Shown piece after piece: positions 11,501-23,400 of a stretch of DNA of 64,000 nucleotides. Location of the stretch: assembly GCA_902806575.1 (NCBI GenBank), contig CADCXD010000018.1, forward strand, positions 2,666,001 to 2,730,000, in the 5' to 3' direction. The position numbers and the translations under genes are program-made. Below the pieces are notes generated by a model. The model ran no database searches, had not been told where the DNA came from, and saw nothing but the letters and a program-made list of their open reading frames with translations. How positions within the stretch are numbered: position 1 is the stretch's first letter; every line of letters begins with the position of its first letter. The DNA comes from Jackrogersella multiformis. Its lineage: Eukaryota; Ascomycota; Sordariomycetes; Xylariales; Hypoxylaceae.

Positions 11501-12996
11501 TGTCGTATTAGTGCTCTGATATCCATCTCTACGGCTTTGGCGATTTGGCCAAGCAAGGTCGATAACTGAATACCCCTGTCGATACCGGATGACGAAATAG
11601 CATTTAGGACGCTTATAATCGTGACCGCAGCCAGCCTTGTCGGATCCGACTGGCTCATGAAGGGTGCGTATAGGCAACGATCCTGGTCCTCCGTACTTTT
11701 CGGTTGACGTCCTTCTGATACCTCGAACATAGCAAATTCATTCGTTAACTTGGTTTCTAGGGCAATTTGCCAGTCGTATAATTGAGAGTTCAAAGCAGAC
11801 GTAGACAGCGACGTGTTTAAACCCATTTTCCCAAGAGCTTGATTTTCTTCCCTCCATCGGCTGATCGCAGCTTCGACACAATCCTGCTCCAATCGCGACT
11901 GGATCTCCCTACGCTCGGTAAGCGGCAGCTTGGAGATATCTTGACCTTTGATCTTAGAAAATAAGGACAAGACGCCACGTAAGGACTTCAGACCCAATCC
12001 TTTTTGTGGTACAGACAAAACTTCAGGGGTTTCGTCGAAACTGGTAGGTTTCGTCTCCGCCTCAGATGAGCCGTCTTCCGCAGCTAACGACTGTGGTTCC
12101 TCGTCTTGTGTCGAGACTTGTGGCGGTGGAAAGTCGTCTAAAAGATCTGAAGCAGGCTGATAGATGCTTGCGATAATGCCGGCGTCTTGCTGGGTCAAAA
12201 TATCTGACTGAGATAAGACGTCGTATATGGCATCTGAAGGCACCATACCCATATAGCGTGCCACAAGGCGTTCTAGTCGCGTTCCCTGGGCGGATATAAG
12301 TGATACCTTCAGCATGCAAGCGATAGTTTCGGTTGTCTCGCGGACGTCCTTGCTTCTGATGTGCAATTCGTACCACTTGTGGAGAGATTGCGCCCAGTCA
12401 GAGTTTGGCTGCTCGAAAGCTCTGCCGATAGATGCACGTAGATATTTGTTATGAAGCTCAATCATCTCGTGATTAGGTAGAGCAACGGAGTCACTGAATC
12501 GGGTGAGGACGAGAGCAGCTCTATCCAACTTGCCCACTTGCAAGCAGGCGTCAAAAACCGAGAGCATCTCATCAAAACCACCAGGTATGCCCAAGCTATT
12601 CAGTCTCGAGCGTGGGGGAGGGTCACTTGGGGTCCTAACGAGTAATGGCAAAGAAGGATCGAATGGTCGTAAGTCGTATAGTCGAGAACCATTTGGCGGT
12701 TGTATAAAATTGTTAGGAATATGCGATTGAATATGGTCGAAAGAAATTTCATCTTGCCGTACAGGATCGTTTATGGCTGTAGCTAGAGACCTAGACCTTT
12801 GGAAAATAGACCCTTGAGCATCTCGTGAAATCTTTCTCCTCCTCGGCGGCAGTTCGACAAGGGCAGTCAAGGGTCTGCTGCTGGACATGTGAATTGAATA
12901 GAGAGACGGATCTCTAGCGACCAGTTTAGGCCGACCCAGTGAGCTAAGTCGAGGCAGCGAAAGGGTCCGGCGAGCCGGAGGAGGTCGTATGAACAT
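8581..12996 (-). CDS. RPO41: Mitochondrial DNA-directed RNA polymerase
   Basis: Single-subunit, T7-like RNA polymerase that transcribes mitochondrial DNA and makes replication primers. The main exon 12996-8686 joins across a 54-nt intron (8685-8632) to a last exon 8631-8581. The spliced tail reads VPQKGEFDVSRLKESKYFFS, the expected family C-terminus; reading through the intron would give an unrelated tail. Length is 1,453 residues. The Arg/Ser-rich N-terminus is a mitochondrial presequence. The N-terminal extension is helical, as in the PPR-containing family. Catalytic motifs: motif A DGTCNGLQHYAALGGD (about 935), motif B with KQTVMTNVYGVTFVGA (about 1005), and motif C HDSFWTHACD with the second catalytic Asp (about 1205). 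A low-complexity insert contains a 31-residue near-repeat encoded at 11264-11420. It is divergent from ATP25. Confidence 0.97.
11264..11420 (-). repeat. 93-bp-period duplication inside RPO41
   Basis: Two 64-bp near-copies (11264-11327 and 11357-11420) start 93 bp apart, so the duplication keeps the reading frame. Both encode variants of SSPAVQLSADAGEKPNVTNAPI. The copies differ at several sites, so the event is not recent. It lies in a linker N-terminal to the polymerase core. Confidence 0.85.
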
Positions 12997-13723
12997 GGCG
13001 ACGACTTGGGGCTTGGGCTAGGACCTTGGAGTATTGGAGGAGTAAAAGAAAAAGAAAAAGAATGATGGATCTCAACAGACTTTTTGCAGCTGCCGAGAGG
13101 TTCGCTTTACTATCTGTTATAACATGAAGGCGATAGTTTTTAAATTTAAATTCGAATTAACAATGCGACCTCTACCAATACTCGAGGAAGACTTTTGCTC
13201 CAAGTCCAAGTCGAAGTCGAATTCGAAGTCGAAGTCGAAGTCCGGAAGTCCAAGTGGAATTATGGATCAAATGGATCAAATATTTTTATAGAGACAAGCT
13301 TTTGGTGAGGGTCCAGTTCTTAAATTTTTTGCCTTTGCGAATGTCTTTTAGATTAGATTGGGTTAATAGCCTGTGATTGGCCCAAATCTCCAATGGCCCC
13401 TCACTCCACCCACTCGATTACCTACAATTGCCACTCTATCGATTCAATCGAAGCTAAGCCCAAAGACAACTAGATCGAATCGTATTATCTATTATTCCGT
13501 GCCTACGGGTATCCAATTCTTAGAGATTGTGGGGAGTACCTAGGTACCTAGAATCTTCAATAATTTCCTATATATGATCTCATCGATGAGGGAGGCCGAG
13601 TTCGTTGATACCTACCCAGTATATAGGTATTGATGATCAATTTCAAATAAATATTTGGCAACAATCATCATAAAGGCCTGGCGGTTGACCATATAACGCC
13701 TCAACTCCATTCAAGCAGACAAG
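12997..13723. promoter_or_regulatory. Shared divergent promoter RPO41-ATP25
   Basis: A 727-bp gap lies between two mitochondrial-expression genes transcribed away from each other. It contains a hexamer array (13199-13256), a TACCTAGGTACCTAG palindrome (13537-13551) and A/T-rich stretches. Co-regulation is plausible but not shown by the sequence alone. Confidence 0.5.
13199..13256. repeat. Degenerate AAGTCG/AAGTCC hexamer array
   Basis: About nine units of AAGTC(C/G) run tandemly, interrupted by a central TTCGAA and a CCGG. The array sits about 200 bp upstream of the RPO41 start and about 470 bp upstream of ATP25. Confidence 0.85.
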
Positions 13724-15793
13724 ATGGTAGCTCGACGTGCCATAACTTCGGCGGGCTGCTCTCACTGTCGCTCGTCTATTCTGAAGCTTTTTGCTGCGAC
13801 TCCCGCCAGCACTCTGTCCAGCGTAAGAGCCGGTCCCCTCCAATGCCGGCCACGATTATTTACTGCTTTACCAATCCGATCCTTCTCATCTCGGCCAATT
13901 CAGAACGAACCTGAGAGTAGCACGGAATCGGCTCAAGAAGGGTTAGCAGAGAATGACTCGCTTGATGATCCGGAACATGATAATACCTCAGAACACCAAG
14001 GTGTAACTACCATCCCTTGGTATCTTCAAGTTGAACCTCCAAGGCACGTGGCTTCCATGGAACCGCCACCGCTCCCAGAGGTTCCCTCAGGTTCTCCCGA
14101 GGTCGTTGGCTCGCTGCTAGAGTATGCGTCGGAGGAGTTGGGTCTCCACGAACTCTCCTTGCTGGATCTTAGAGAGCTAGATCCACCGGCAGCATTGGGC
14201 CCGAGCCTTTTCATGCTGTTGGGTACAGCGAGGAGTGAGCGCCATCTGAGCGTGTCCGCTGGACGCCTGGTGAGATGGTTGCGAGCCAAGCACCGAATCT
14301 ATGCTCAAGCCGATGGCTTACTGGGACCAAACGAACGCAAGACTAAACTGCGCCGGAAAGCTAAGCGGGCCAAGCTCTTAGGGGGTCCTGGAGATGCGGA
14401 TGACGGTATCAGGACCGGCTGGGTATGTATTAATCTCGGCACCATCGGCCGCGGCAAGGAAGAGTCGGCTGTTGTTGAGGAGGATGGCCGCGTGGCCGGT
14501 TTTGGCGTTTCTCAAAGTGGATTTACCATTGTCGTTCAAATCATGACCGAGTCTCGAAGAGTTGAGATGGGTCTAGAAGCTTTGTGGAAACAAGCCCTAG
14601 ATAAGCCGGTTGATGATTCCGTAAAATCGGAAGCTGAAAGCACAGACGATCTGCATCCTTTAGAGAAGGCTATTCTATCTAATTCGCGTCCGTCTACATC
14701 TATCAGCAACGACCATTTCAACGATACTTCCAAGAGGGTCCCATTCGAACAGAGACGGGGTTATTCGACGCATCAAACAGTTGTCCGCGAAGCACCTAAA
14801 GCTGATGCGCTATTTCATATCGACTCGAAGGAGAGTCTTAGGCAAATTCTGGAAGTTGATGCTCACCAGGCATATCACCTTCTGGAATTGCTACGAGCCC
14901 ACCTTGATGGGCTATCTCACGTAGAACAGAGCGTGGTTCTCGGTATTTCATCTAAACAACAGGTTTCAACTCCCTTCCTCCGATTGTTCAGTCGTGCATG
15001 CCAAGCTCTCCCTCCTTACCAAACCTGGGAGTATCGCCTCGCTGTCGAGGCTAGGTCATGCTATCAGGCCCCCCCTATCAAGACTCTTGATGGTGTACGG
15101 GGTCTAGTTGAAGAAATGAGCCTTCATGGAATCGAAGCTACACGGGAACAGTATCTTCAGCTTTTGGCTTGCATATACCTTTCAGATGTCGGCGGATTAA
15201 AACAACAAAATGAGCTCGCTCAAGAGCTTCTATGGACAATGCAGCAGCGTGGAGAACTAATTCTCGCTAATGACATCATCGTCACCATCATCGAAGCTGC
15301 GAGTCTATATAAAGGGCAAAGTGAGTGGATTCTTTACCGAGATTTTTTAACCCGGCTAGAAGACACTATGCTACAAGCAAATTTACCTTGTATGGACGAG
15401 CTGTTGCTCATGAGACTCATGAGCATGCATGTAAAATCCAATCACTGGGAAGAGTTTTGGAATGTCTGGCGTATACCCCCGAGGTACTTACGTCCACGTT
15501 CTGCAGCCATGTATGGTCACGCATATGAGCTAACGGCCGCTACGGGTTCGCCGCTGTTATGCACTACGACAATAAGACAATTATTTCAGAGCATGCTCAC
15601 GGAAGATCCGCCTGTGCTGCCTACCGGTGCGGTGCTGGAATCTCTGATGAAATGCATTCGTATCGCGTCTCCTCGAGCCGAAGAAACCGCCAAATCTATA
15701 TCTTCCGAGTCTACAATGCGGAAGACCATGCGAGCGAAGAGCGAATTTGTCAAACTCATCTTAAATATCCAAGAAATAAATAGATACTACTAA
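13724..15793 (+). CDS. ATP25: ATPase synthesis protein 25, mitochondrial
   Basis: Mitochondrial factor needed, in yeast, for stability of the mRNA for ATP synthase subunit 9 and for assembly of its ring. The frame is intronless, 689 residues. The N-terminus (RRAITS..., ending near RSFSSRP) is a presequence. Then follows the RsfS/Iojap-like domain with HELSLLDLRELDPPAALGP, a GTARSERHLSVSAGRLVRWL segment (about 165-185) and TGWVCINLGTIGR (about 230). The second half is helical (about 370-680), matching the M-domain that stabilises mRNA. Family length in filamentous fungi is similar. It is divergent from RPO41, so two steps of mitochondrial gene expression are neighbours. Confidence 0.92.
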   Translation: MVARRAITSAGCSHCRSSILKLFAATPASTLSSVRAGPLQCRPRLFTALPIRSFSSRPIQNEPESSTESAQEGLAENDSLDDPEHDNTSEHQGVTTIPWYLQVEPPRHVASMEPPPLPEVPSGSPEVVGSLLEYASEELGLHELSLLDLRELDPPAALGPSLFMLLGTARSERHLSVSAGRLVRWLRAKHRIYAQADGLLGPNERKTKLRRKAKRAKLLGGPGDADDGIRTGWVCINLGTIGRGKEESAVVEEDGRVAGFGVSQSGFTIVVQIMTESRRVEMGLEALWKQALDKPVDDSVKSEAESTDDLHPLEKAILSNSRPSTSISNDHFNDTSKRVPFEQRRGYSTHQTVVREAPKADALFHIDSKESLRQILEVDAHQAYHLLELLRAHLDGLSHVEQSVVLGISSKQQVSTPFLRLFSRACQALPPYQTWEYRLAVEARSCYQAPPIKTLDGVRGLVEEMSLHGIEATREQYLQLLACIYLSDVGGLKQQNELAQELLWTMQQRGELILANDIIVTIIEAASLYKGQSEWILYRDFLTRLEDTMLQANLPCMDELLLMRLMSMHVKSNHWEEFWNVWRIPPRYLRPRSAAMYGHAYELTAATGSPLLCTTTIRQLFQSMLTEDPPVLPTGAVLESLMKCIRIASPRAEETAKSISSESTMRKTMRAKSEFVKLILNIQEINRYY

Positions 15794-17056
15794 AGAGAGC
15801 TTGGGGATGGACGACACTTTCTCATAAAAGTTGAATCGACTGACCGCAATAGATGCGAACTATCAACTTTGCTAAAACACCAGGTCTACTTGGCTCTCTT
15901 AGCCAGATAGATACCTTTGACATAACTATTTGTACAGTCTTGTATAAAAGAGTCAAATCTTCGATGTAAATTACTTACCAGTTAAGCACATTAACTAAAG
16001 CTCTTGATGTCCTCGGCTTCAGTGAACCTAAATACCTTCCCTTTCTGGCAATAGCCCGTCTCCGTTATATACGTAGATAGATACCGACGTGAGCAAGCCG
16101 GCGCATTATGTCAGATCAAACCGCACACTTAATATCACATATTCTCTTCATCCACACGGGATAACAAAAATATTGAAAACCGACCGTAAGCGTTAGGTAC
16201 CTTGGTTATATCCTAAAAGTCAAAGAACGAAATAACATGAAACCCGAAGTCTCATATGCCAAGACTATCTACCGAGGTGTTCACCTTATACTACGTACTA
16301 TATAGTATATACAATCAACAATCATTTCCTCTCGGCGTCCAATAGGGCGGCTTTACCCCGTTTGCAAATTTCACCGAAGTCCGATCAAGGCAGGTAGTCA
16401 ACTACGGGCCTAGACCAAAAAGGCAACCTCTCAAAGCGCGAGCCAACCACCGTCCCGAAGAGCATTCTCCCAGCATGGGTCTCATCTCGAGCAGAGCCTG
16501 CTTCCGGCCAACGTGCCTCGCTTGATTGGATAGGCACCAAGATAAGGCCTGCCAATATAAGCAGCGTCCGGCCCTCCCATCCTGGCGATGATCCCGGCTG
16601 CGAGCTTCTCGATGTTACCTAGAATCTGCCCCTCCGCGACGCAGCTGAGCGGTGATCCTGAAAGGCACCTTCTGTAAACTCGCAGGTTCGACGCTATCTA
16701 GATCTGCGGCCCGGGGCTGAATCCCATACGCAGTACTCTATCCCCGTCGTCTTGCGTCGATTGGGGGGTTCGGAACGCGCCGACGAGGCCAATGGGCGCG
16801 CTCGATGTGAGTTTAAACAAATCAGACTGCCGACGATCCCTCCTTATGCAGCGATCCCCTGGCTGGTCCACTGGTTTGTGAGATGTAATCAAGCGAAGCT
16901 TTACTGGTAGGTATATAATGCGTGTCCGCCTCAACTCTTGGCGTGCCGATATATCTCTCCTTGCTGTCACCGCCTGTCTCTCTTCCGGCATCTATCCAGA
17001 GACCATCCACCCAGGCCAGTCTTACGTAGTAGATAGCAGATAGCAATAACACCAAG
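15794..17056. other. Intergenic, ATP25 3' to S1 nuclease promoter
   Basis: No open frame here resembles a known protein. The last 150 bp hold the putative nuclease promoter. A GC-richer block at about 16420-16720 has no coding signature that I can support. Confidence 0.5.
16910..16917 (+). promoter_or_regulatory. Putative TATA box of the S1/P1 nuclease
   Basis: TATATAAT lies 147 bp upstream of the nuclease ATG (17057), a plausible spacing for a TATA box plus leader. Confidence 0.4.
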
Positions 17057-18240
17057 ATGGCACGCTTCACAGCCTTAGCCCTCCTGTCCGCAGCCGCCCT
17101 CCCGGGTGCCATGGCGTGGGGCGCGATGGGCCACGAGACCGTCGCTTACATCGCGAGCAACTACGTCAGCTCGGCGACGAAGTCGTACTTCCAGGGTCTG
17201 CTGGGCGACACCTCCGCGGACTACCTAGCCAGCGTGGCGTCCTGGGCCGACAGCTACCGGTACACGACAGCGGGCAAGTTCTCGGCGCCGTACCACTACA
17301 TCGACGCCAACGACAACCCGCCTTCGAGCTGCGGCGTCGACCTCGACCGCGACTGCGGCTCCGAGGGCTGCGTCGTCAAGGCGCTTCAGAACTACACCAC
17401 CATCCTCGTAGCCCAGAAGGTCAGCAATGCGAACTTGCAGATCGCCGCCAAGGTAAGCTGATTTGTACCCGCCCAGATATGCCTTATGATAAAAGCATTC
17501 CTGGGTACCTCCCCGAAACACGAGTGTTGAGTGAGAGTAGGCGCTAACGAGACGTAGATGGTCATCCACGTAAGCAAACACAAGGGGACGCCAAACTAAA
17601 GACCGGAGCACTGAAACAGGAGGAAAAAACTAACACAGCAGCATAGTTCGCCGGCGACATAGGCCAGCCGCTGCACTGCGAGGCGCTGGAGGTAGGCGGC
17701 AACGACATCGACGTCTCGTACGACGGCGACGACACGAACCTGCACGCCGCGTGGGATAGCGACATCCCGGAGTCCATCTCGGGCGGGTCCTCGCTATCGT
17801 CCGCGAAGTCATGGGCCGCAACTCTAATCAAGGGTATTTAAAATTTCTCCCTTCTCCCCCCTCTCTCCCTCTTATCTACAAATAAATACAGCCACCTACC
17901 TCATCTAGCGTATATGCCTATACCTACGTCCCTGATACTAACAACCCCACCCCGCGTCCCAGAAATCGACTCGGGGAGCTACAAATCGCAAGCGGCGGGC
18001 TGGGTCTCGGGGCTCAGCGTGGGGTCGGCGTCGTCGCAGACGTCGACGGCGCTGAAGTGGGCGACGGAGAGCAACGCGTACGTGTGCTCGACGGTGCTGT
18101 CGGGCGGCGTCAGCGCCGTCGAGAACAAGGACCTCAGCGGCGCGTACACCACGGCCGCGCAGCCCGTCGTCGACCTGCAGATCGCAAAGCAGGGCTACCG
18201 GCTCGCCAAGTGGCTCGATGCTGTCGTGGCTGCTATTTAG
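17057..18240 (+). CDS. Secreted S1/P1-type zinc nuclease
   Basis: Extracellular single-strand-specific nuclease with 3'-nucleotidase activity, releasing 5'-nucleotides and phosphate from RNA and DNA. Four exons: 17057-17452, a 12-nt microexon 17558-17569, 17647-17833 and 17963-18240, giving 290 residues. The signal peptide ends after residue 20 (AMA), so the mature chain starts with Trp, as the family requires. By mature numbering all nine P1 zinc ligands are present: Trp1, His6, Asp45, His60, His116, Asp120, His126, His149 and Asp153. His116 is the last codon of the microexon MVIH and is followed in the next exon by FAGDIGQPLH. Without the microexon the enzyme would lose a ligand. It is convergent with PPX1, with a 205-bp gap. 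Confidence 0.95.
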
Positions 18241-18445
18241 GGGGACGAAAGGGGGGAGAAGGATATTCGCCATATCCAAGTTAGGACGAATAGGTAGATG
18301 GTGTAGATATCCATGACCATATGAAGAATGAATTCTATGTCTATTGAATGCTCGCTGAATCCTCCCTCGATGATGCAATGCATGCCTAGCTACCCACTTG
18401 AACCTCCATCCGTCTACCCCAGAACCCGCGATGTACGATAGCACC

Positions 18446-19805
18446 TCACGCCTTCGCCGCCTTCTTCAGTACATCCCTCAACATAGGCGCAATCTGCTTG
18501 CGACTATTCTCCACCCTCTCCTGCGTCCAGCACCTCCTCCACGCCCTCTCCCCGTCCCCATCCGCATCCAGCGCCCCCCTCTCCCAAACCCCCAACCCCA
18601 ACATCGCCCTCCCCTCTCCCTCCACCCACGCCCTCACCGCCGCGCCAACCCCCTCCGGCGCGGCGCCCCGGACCCAAAGCAGCAGCTCGCGGCGGAACAC
18701 TCCGCCCTCGTCCTTCCACGCCGTCATCACAGCCACGACGTCCAGGCCCCCCGCCGCGCCCCAGGCCCGCAGCTCGCGCACGAACGCCCCCTCGCCGCCG
18801 TCGCCGGCCTTGCGCACCAGCAGCGCGAGCGGCTGTGGCACGCTCGACATGCCCAGCCTAGCCCCGCCCTCCGCCCACTCCTTGTAGTCCTTGCGCAGCG
18901 CGTCGCGCACCGACAGCCGCGAGATGTCCTCCTTAAGGCGCGACACTTCGGCGAAGAACGCGGCGCGGTCGTACGCCGGGCCGGGGTCGGTGCCGGTTGG
19001 AGAAGTGGAAGACAAAACCCGCGCCTCGGCAATCTCGACAGCCCGCTCGTCCCGCGCCGTCGTCTTGTCCCTATTCCCCAGGTTCGCGGTGTCGACCAGT
19101 ATCGGCGCCAGCGCCAGGCGCGCGAGCTGCGCGTTGACGCGCGCCCTCTCCGGAGTCGCGTCCTCGCTCGCCAGCGCGTGCCACATGTCGCGGCAGTGGT
19201 CGACGACCAAGCTCATGCAGCTGCCGCACCTCTCGACGACCCTCGGCTCGCTGCCCGGCGGGACCCTGCCCTCGTCGTCGTGGTGGTCGATGCACCCCAC
19301 CACGGCTGCGCCGTCCGCCCCGTACGCCCGGCCCAGCGCCCCCGCCAGCGCGTTGTGGTCCACGAGGAGCCAGCGCGTGTCCCGCGGGGCCAGCGCGTCG
19401 CGGCCAGCCGGCAGCTCGCTCAGCGTGATCACGTCGTCCTCCGTGGCCGCAGCGTGCCGCAGCACCGCGCCGAACTCGGGCCGCAGCGACAGGTCGGCCC
19501 GGGGTAGGTGGCACAGCGGGATGTGCAGGGTGTGCGGCGGCACCTGGCTGCGGAAGTAGGCCAGGAAGAGCGCGGAGCATAGCGAATCGAGGTCTGCGTC
19601 TCTCGATTAGCTTCTACCTCTGCCTCTAGGTACATGTACCTATATCTCTAAAAATCGAGAAGCGAGGAGTTTAGGTAAGTAAGCACGTACCGGCGGACTC
19701 GTTCCCTACGACAAAGTACAGAGGAGTCGAGCGTTTGGATGGCGGGGCCGTCAGCGCCGCACGAGCTGTCGCTAGGAAAGCCTGTAGGGATTTCTGAGGT
19801 GGCAT
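18446..19805 (-). CDS. PPX1: Exopolyphosphatase, DHH family
   Basis: Removes terminal phosphates from inorganic polyphosphate, mainly in the cytosol. Two exons (19805-19691, 19593-18446) join in phase to 420 residues, close to yeast Ppx1. The metal-binding DxDS motif reads ESADLDSLC (about 36-43), with its Asp39 codon split by the intron. VDHN follows, and then GCIDHHDDE (about 138-146), the DHH signature. The DHHA2-type C-terminal domain follows. The locus is very GC-rich, which leaves a 369-codon antisense frame open (18398-19507); it has no family match and is a shadow. It is tail to tail with the S1 nuclease, another phosphate-releasing enzyme. Confidence 0.93.
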
Positions 19806-20449
19806 CGTGGGTTTTTTGGACTCTAGATCTACAATGCTTCAAGTGCCATCCGTTCCTCCCTGCAGAACTGCGTAGCTCTAACACACTGACACTTGATCTA
19901 AAAACCAATGGTTACACCTTAACGGTCAAGATAGTCTTATCCCTACCTAGGCTGGCTGGAAGGTATCGTAGTATTTATGTATATGTAGATGTTAACGTAT
20001 AGTCGACTGTACGTCATACCATTAATTTATATCTCCTATCCCCGCAGATCTTATCGATTGTTAGTAGCACCTTGCATACGTAGCTCCAAATAGGTATAAG
20101 ACATGCAACTACCCGTACCTCAACCCAACCTTGATTTGGCGCATTTATATGATTGGTCAAGAGACGGACATCATCGTGTATTTGAGACCTAGGTGTCAGC
20201 CTCATATGCAAGTAGCCTACATAACGTCTACGCCTAGATATGTACTCTTGATATGTACCTAGGTATGTAACACTGTACAATCCATACACGACCTTGTCAT
20301 CGACAAGGCCTTCCGAATCTCAACAACGCCCCGCCCTAGCGAGCTCTGGTATCCTATTCACCTAATTTAGAGAAAAAAGTAATACCACGCCAAAAACGCC
20401 GGCTCGTGTAATGTCCATCGTTATCTCTTTCTCTATCGTTTATTTATTC
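19806..20449. other. Intergenic, PPX1 promoter and VPS15 3' flank
   Basis: Short open frames on both strands have no support. TACCTAGGTA-like motifs occur near 20257-20266. I see no gene. Confidence 0.5.
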
Positions 20450-23400
20450 CTACTGGAACACAAATATGACGCCTGAACGGTCTACGCTGACCGTCATCGT
20501 ATAAGGCATCTCTAATACTGCCACGTCTAGGATCGAGTCTAAGTGGCTTCTTAGCAGCTGCCCCTGCTCCGCCGAGATGACTGTGTGTCTCGGGGGCTTC
20601 TCTCTGCCGCTCGGTGCTTTAGTGTTTTTAGCACTCTTCTGGTCCGAGCCCCCCGCCGCACTACCTCCCTTGGATAGTCTCTCTACGTTGAGAGTTAGGC
20701 CGGGTTGGTTCGGCGTGTTGACGACGGAGAAAATGGGTTTGGCATCTTCGCCTTGGAGCCCGCTGTAAACGCACGAGTTCTCGATACGTATCAGGTCCCA
20801 GAAACGTAGTTTCTTGTCCGAACCGCCCGTTAGGATGTATCCGTACCGTACATCGCGCTGTTCCTCCATAGCACCCGAGCCAACAACCATAGCCCGAACG
20901 CCGCGATCCCCGTTGCCACTAGCGGTAGGCTCGATGTTTGTCGCGAAGCGACCGAGCATACCCTCAGGTTTATCTTCGTCGACGTCCCATGCCTTGTATT
21001 CCTTGGGTCCCTCTTTAGACCCACCTGCGCGGTAGATCTCTCTGCATTGTGTCTTTTCAAGATCCCACACGGTGACTTCTCCGAGCCCGGTACCGCCTGC
21101 CACACAAACCCACTTTCCCCGGCCCTTAGCCGGATGAAGGCTGAGGCGGTAGATGGCCGACTTGCCTGGTAAGCCCCAGCTTTTGAGTCGCATCTTGAAC
21201 CGAAGATCCCACAAGTCCAAGACCCCGTGTGACGTGCCGAGTAGTAGCCAGTTGCGCTTCCTATCGATACAGAAACACGTCGGCGTGCCATGATGTACTG
21301 GATTTTCGAGTGAGTATAAGAGTGTCCTTGTACGGAGGTCGACGCCTACGATTCGTGACCGGTTGGTCGCAAGCACAAGCACCGAGTTTAACTCTTGTTT
21401 GAAGTGCTCGCACCAGACAGCATACTCGTCTGCTGGAAGTTCATACTGTCGAACTAGTCGTAAACGGATGTACTTAGTCGCTCCGCTCGTCACCGCAGTA
21501 TCAACTTTGACAGCGTGAACACTTCCGTCGGTAGCACAACTGATGAACGTATGTGTATTCTCCACAAAACAGAGAGCAGTAACCCTGGCGCCTGGCGCGT
21601 GTCTATAGGTCTGACGTGAACGATGGGTGACATTGCGTTCAAGCCGCGACGAGTCCCACACTTTGACGGAGCCGTCATCGCTGCCTGTTATGAAAAATAG
21701 ATGGTCGGGTGATGGTAAAACGCGGTTGATTGCTCCTGTATGCTCAGAGAAAGTAGCAACAAGGCTACCAGTCGGTTTCCACGCTTCTTCGCCCGTTTGT
21801 CCAGCCGATTTGCTGGCCTTCCTCCTCGTGATCGGTTGAACAAGCGGTCCGAATAGGGCTATGTCGTGAGGGTAGTTATCAACATACATGTTATCAAGCA
21901 TTTTTAATATGCTAGGATCATTGCCCTCGTATGTATGTGCGGCGCGTGGCCGATTTCCCAGCTTCTCGTCCTCTGTGACCGCATCGGGGATTGTTATTTG
22001 TGGCGGCGGATTCTGTGCAAAGGGGCCCTCAACCTGACCAAATGCGTTTGCCTCGGTCGTTCCGGTCTCGGCGATAGACCTACCACTGTCTTTCCTATTC
22101 AAAAGATCCAGTGCGCTCGACTGATGCCGGATAGCCCTCCTAGTAGAATACGGGGTATCTGAAACAGAAGCATTGTCGTCTTGAGAAGTCCGCCCACGTG
22201 TTGTAGACGAAGCCCGACGTGATTCATTGAAGACAGCACCGTCAGCCGGGGAAGACATCTGAGTCTGTGCTGGCGACAATGCCCTGTTGTCCTTCGTCCT
22301 TGGCGAGATTGCCCCTCCTCGACTACTCAGGCGCGAGCGATGGCTATTCATAGCAGCACGTCGCCTTTTCCCGGCGGGTTCGTCTATTGTCATTGACGCA
22401 TCCATCAGAGCATCAGCAATAGTGTATGGGCCTTTATCTGATTCCGACATGAGCTGCTGTTGCCATAACGGTTCATTTTCAGCGGTGGTCTCATCGAACA
22501 TAATTGTTTGCATTTTGACATTCAGGCCCCTTAGAGCAATAATGCCATTCAATGACGTCGCGATGTTGTCCTGGGTGATCAGGTCACGATTTCTCATCTG
22601 ACTCAAGCGCCAAATAAACTCCCTTAGGACAAGTAACTTGAATTCATCTTCAGGTGCCATTCCTATGGTTCGTAGTCGAGCGAGCCATTGTTCATCTTCC
22701 TCATTTCGTGCCACTTTATTGAGCGTTTGGGGTTGCATCTCCCTAGACGAACGGATTGCCAATGCTGTAGACGCGATGGTAAACGTCGACTGTTTCTGTT
22801 GTCTAACAGCCTTCCAAAATAGTCCTTTATCAGTCTTCTGTGCCCAGGACAGGGCTAAGTCGAAGACCGTTCTCGATAGTGGTTTTTTCAGAGCGTCTAA
22901 TAAAGCAAGCTCGGAAAAATTAGGGATGATCGCTGGCTTTAGAAATGGCTTGACAAGAGGCAGGACAATACACCTGATATCCGCCGGAGATAGAAGTTTT
23001 GCAGCACTGGATATATACTCCGCTGCAGATTCGCGAATCCACAGGTTCGGGTGCACAGTGAAGCGACCAACCACGTCGATCAGTTCCCAAGTCTTTGCCT
23101 TTGATAGAAGGCCTAAACTTGCCAGCTCCGCTAAGGAATGTAACGCCGCTTGCACGACATGTTCTTCTGGGTCAGTCACTGCCTGGACCATCAGGGGGAG
23201 GCTAAACTCTTCGAGACTCGTGCTGCCTAAAAAGGCAGCAATACCGACGATTGTATCGAAGAAAGCACATTTCAGCATCCAGTCTCGATCGTTGAGATAT
23301 GTATTCAGATGAGTAAGAATGATATCATTAGATTCTGCGCTACCGAAGAACATGCAGAGTTCCGGGACAGAGCTGAGAAATGCTCGGCGCACAGAAGCGT

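Noticed and set aside
18398..19507. 369-codon open frame antisense to PPX1
   Set aside because: Product of very high GC content opposite a real DHH exon; low-complexity Arg/Pro sequence without domain.
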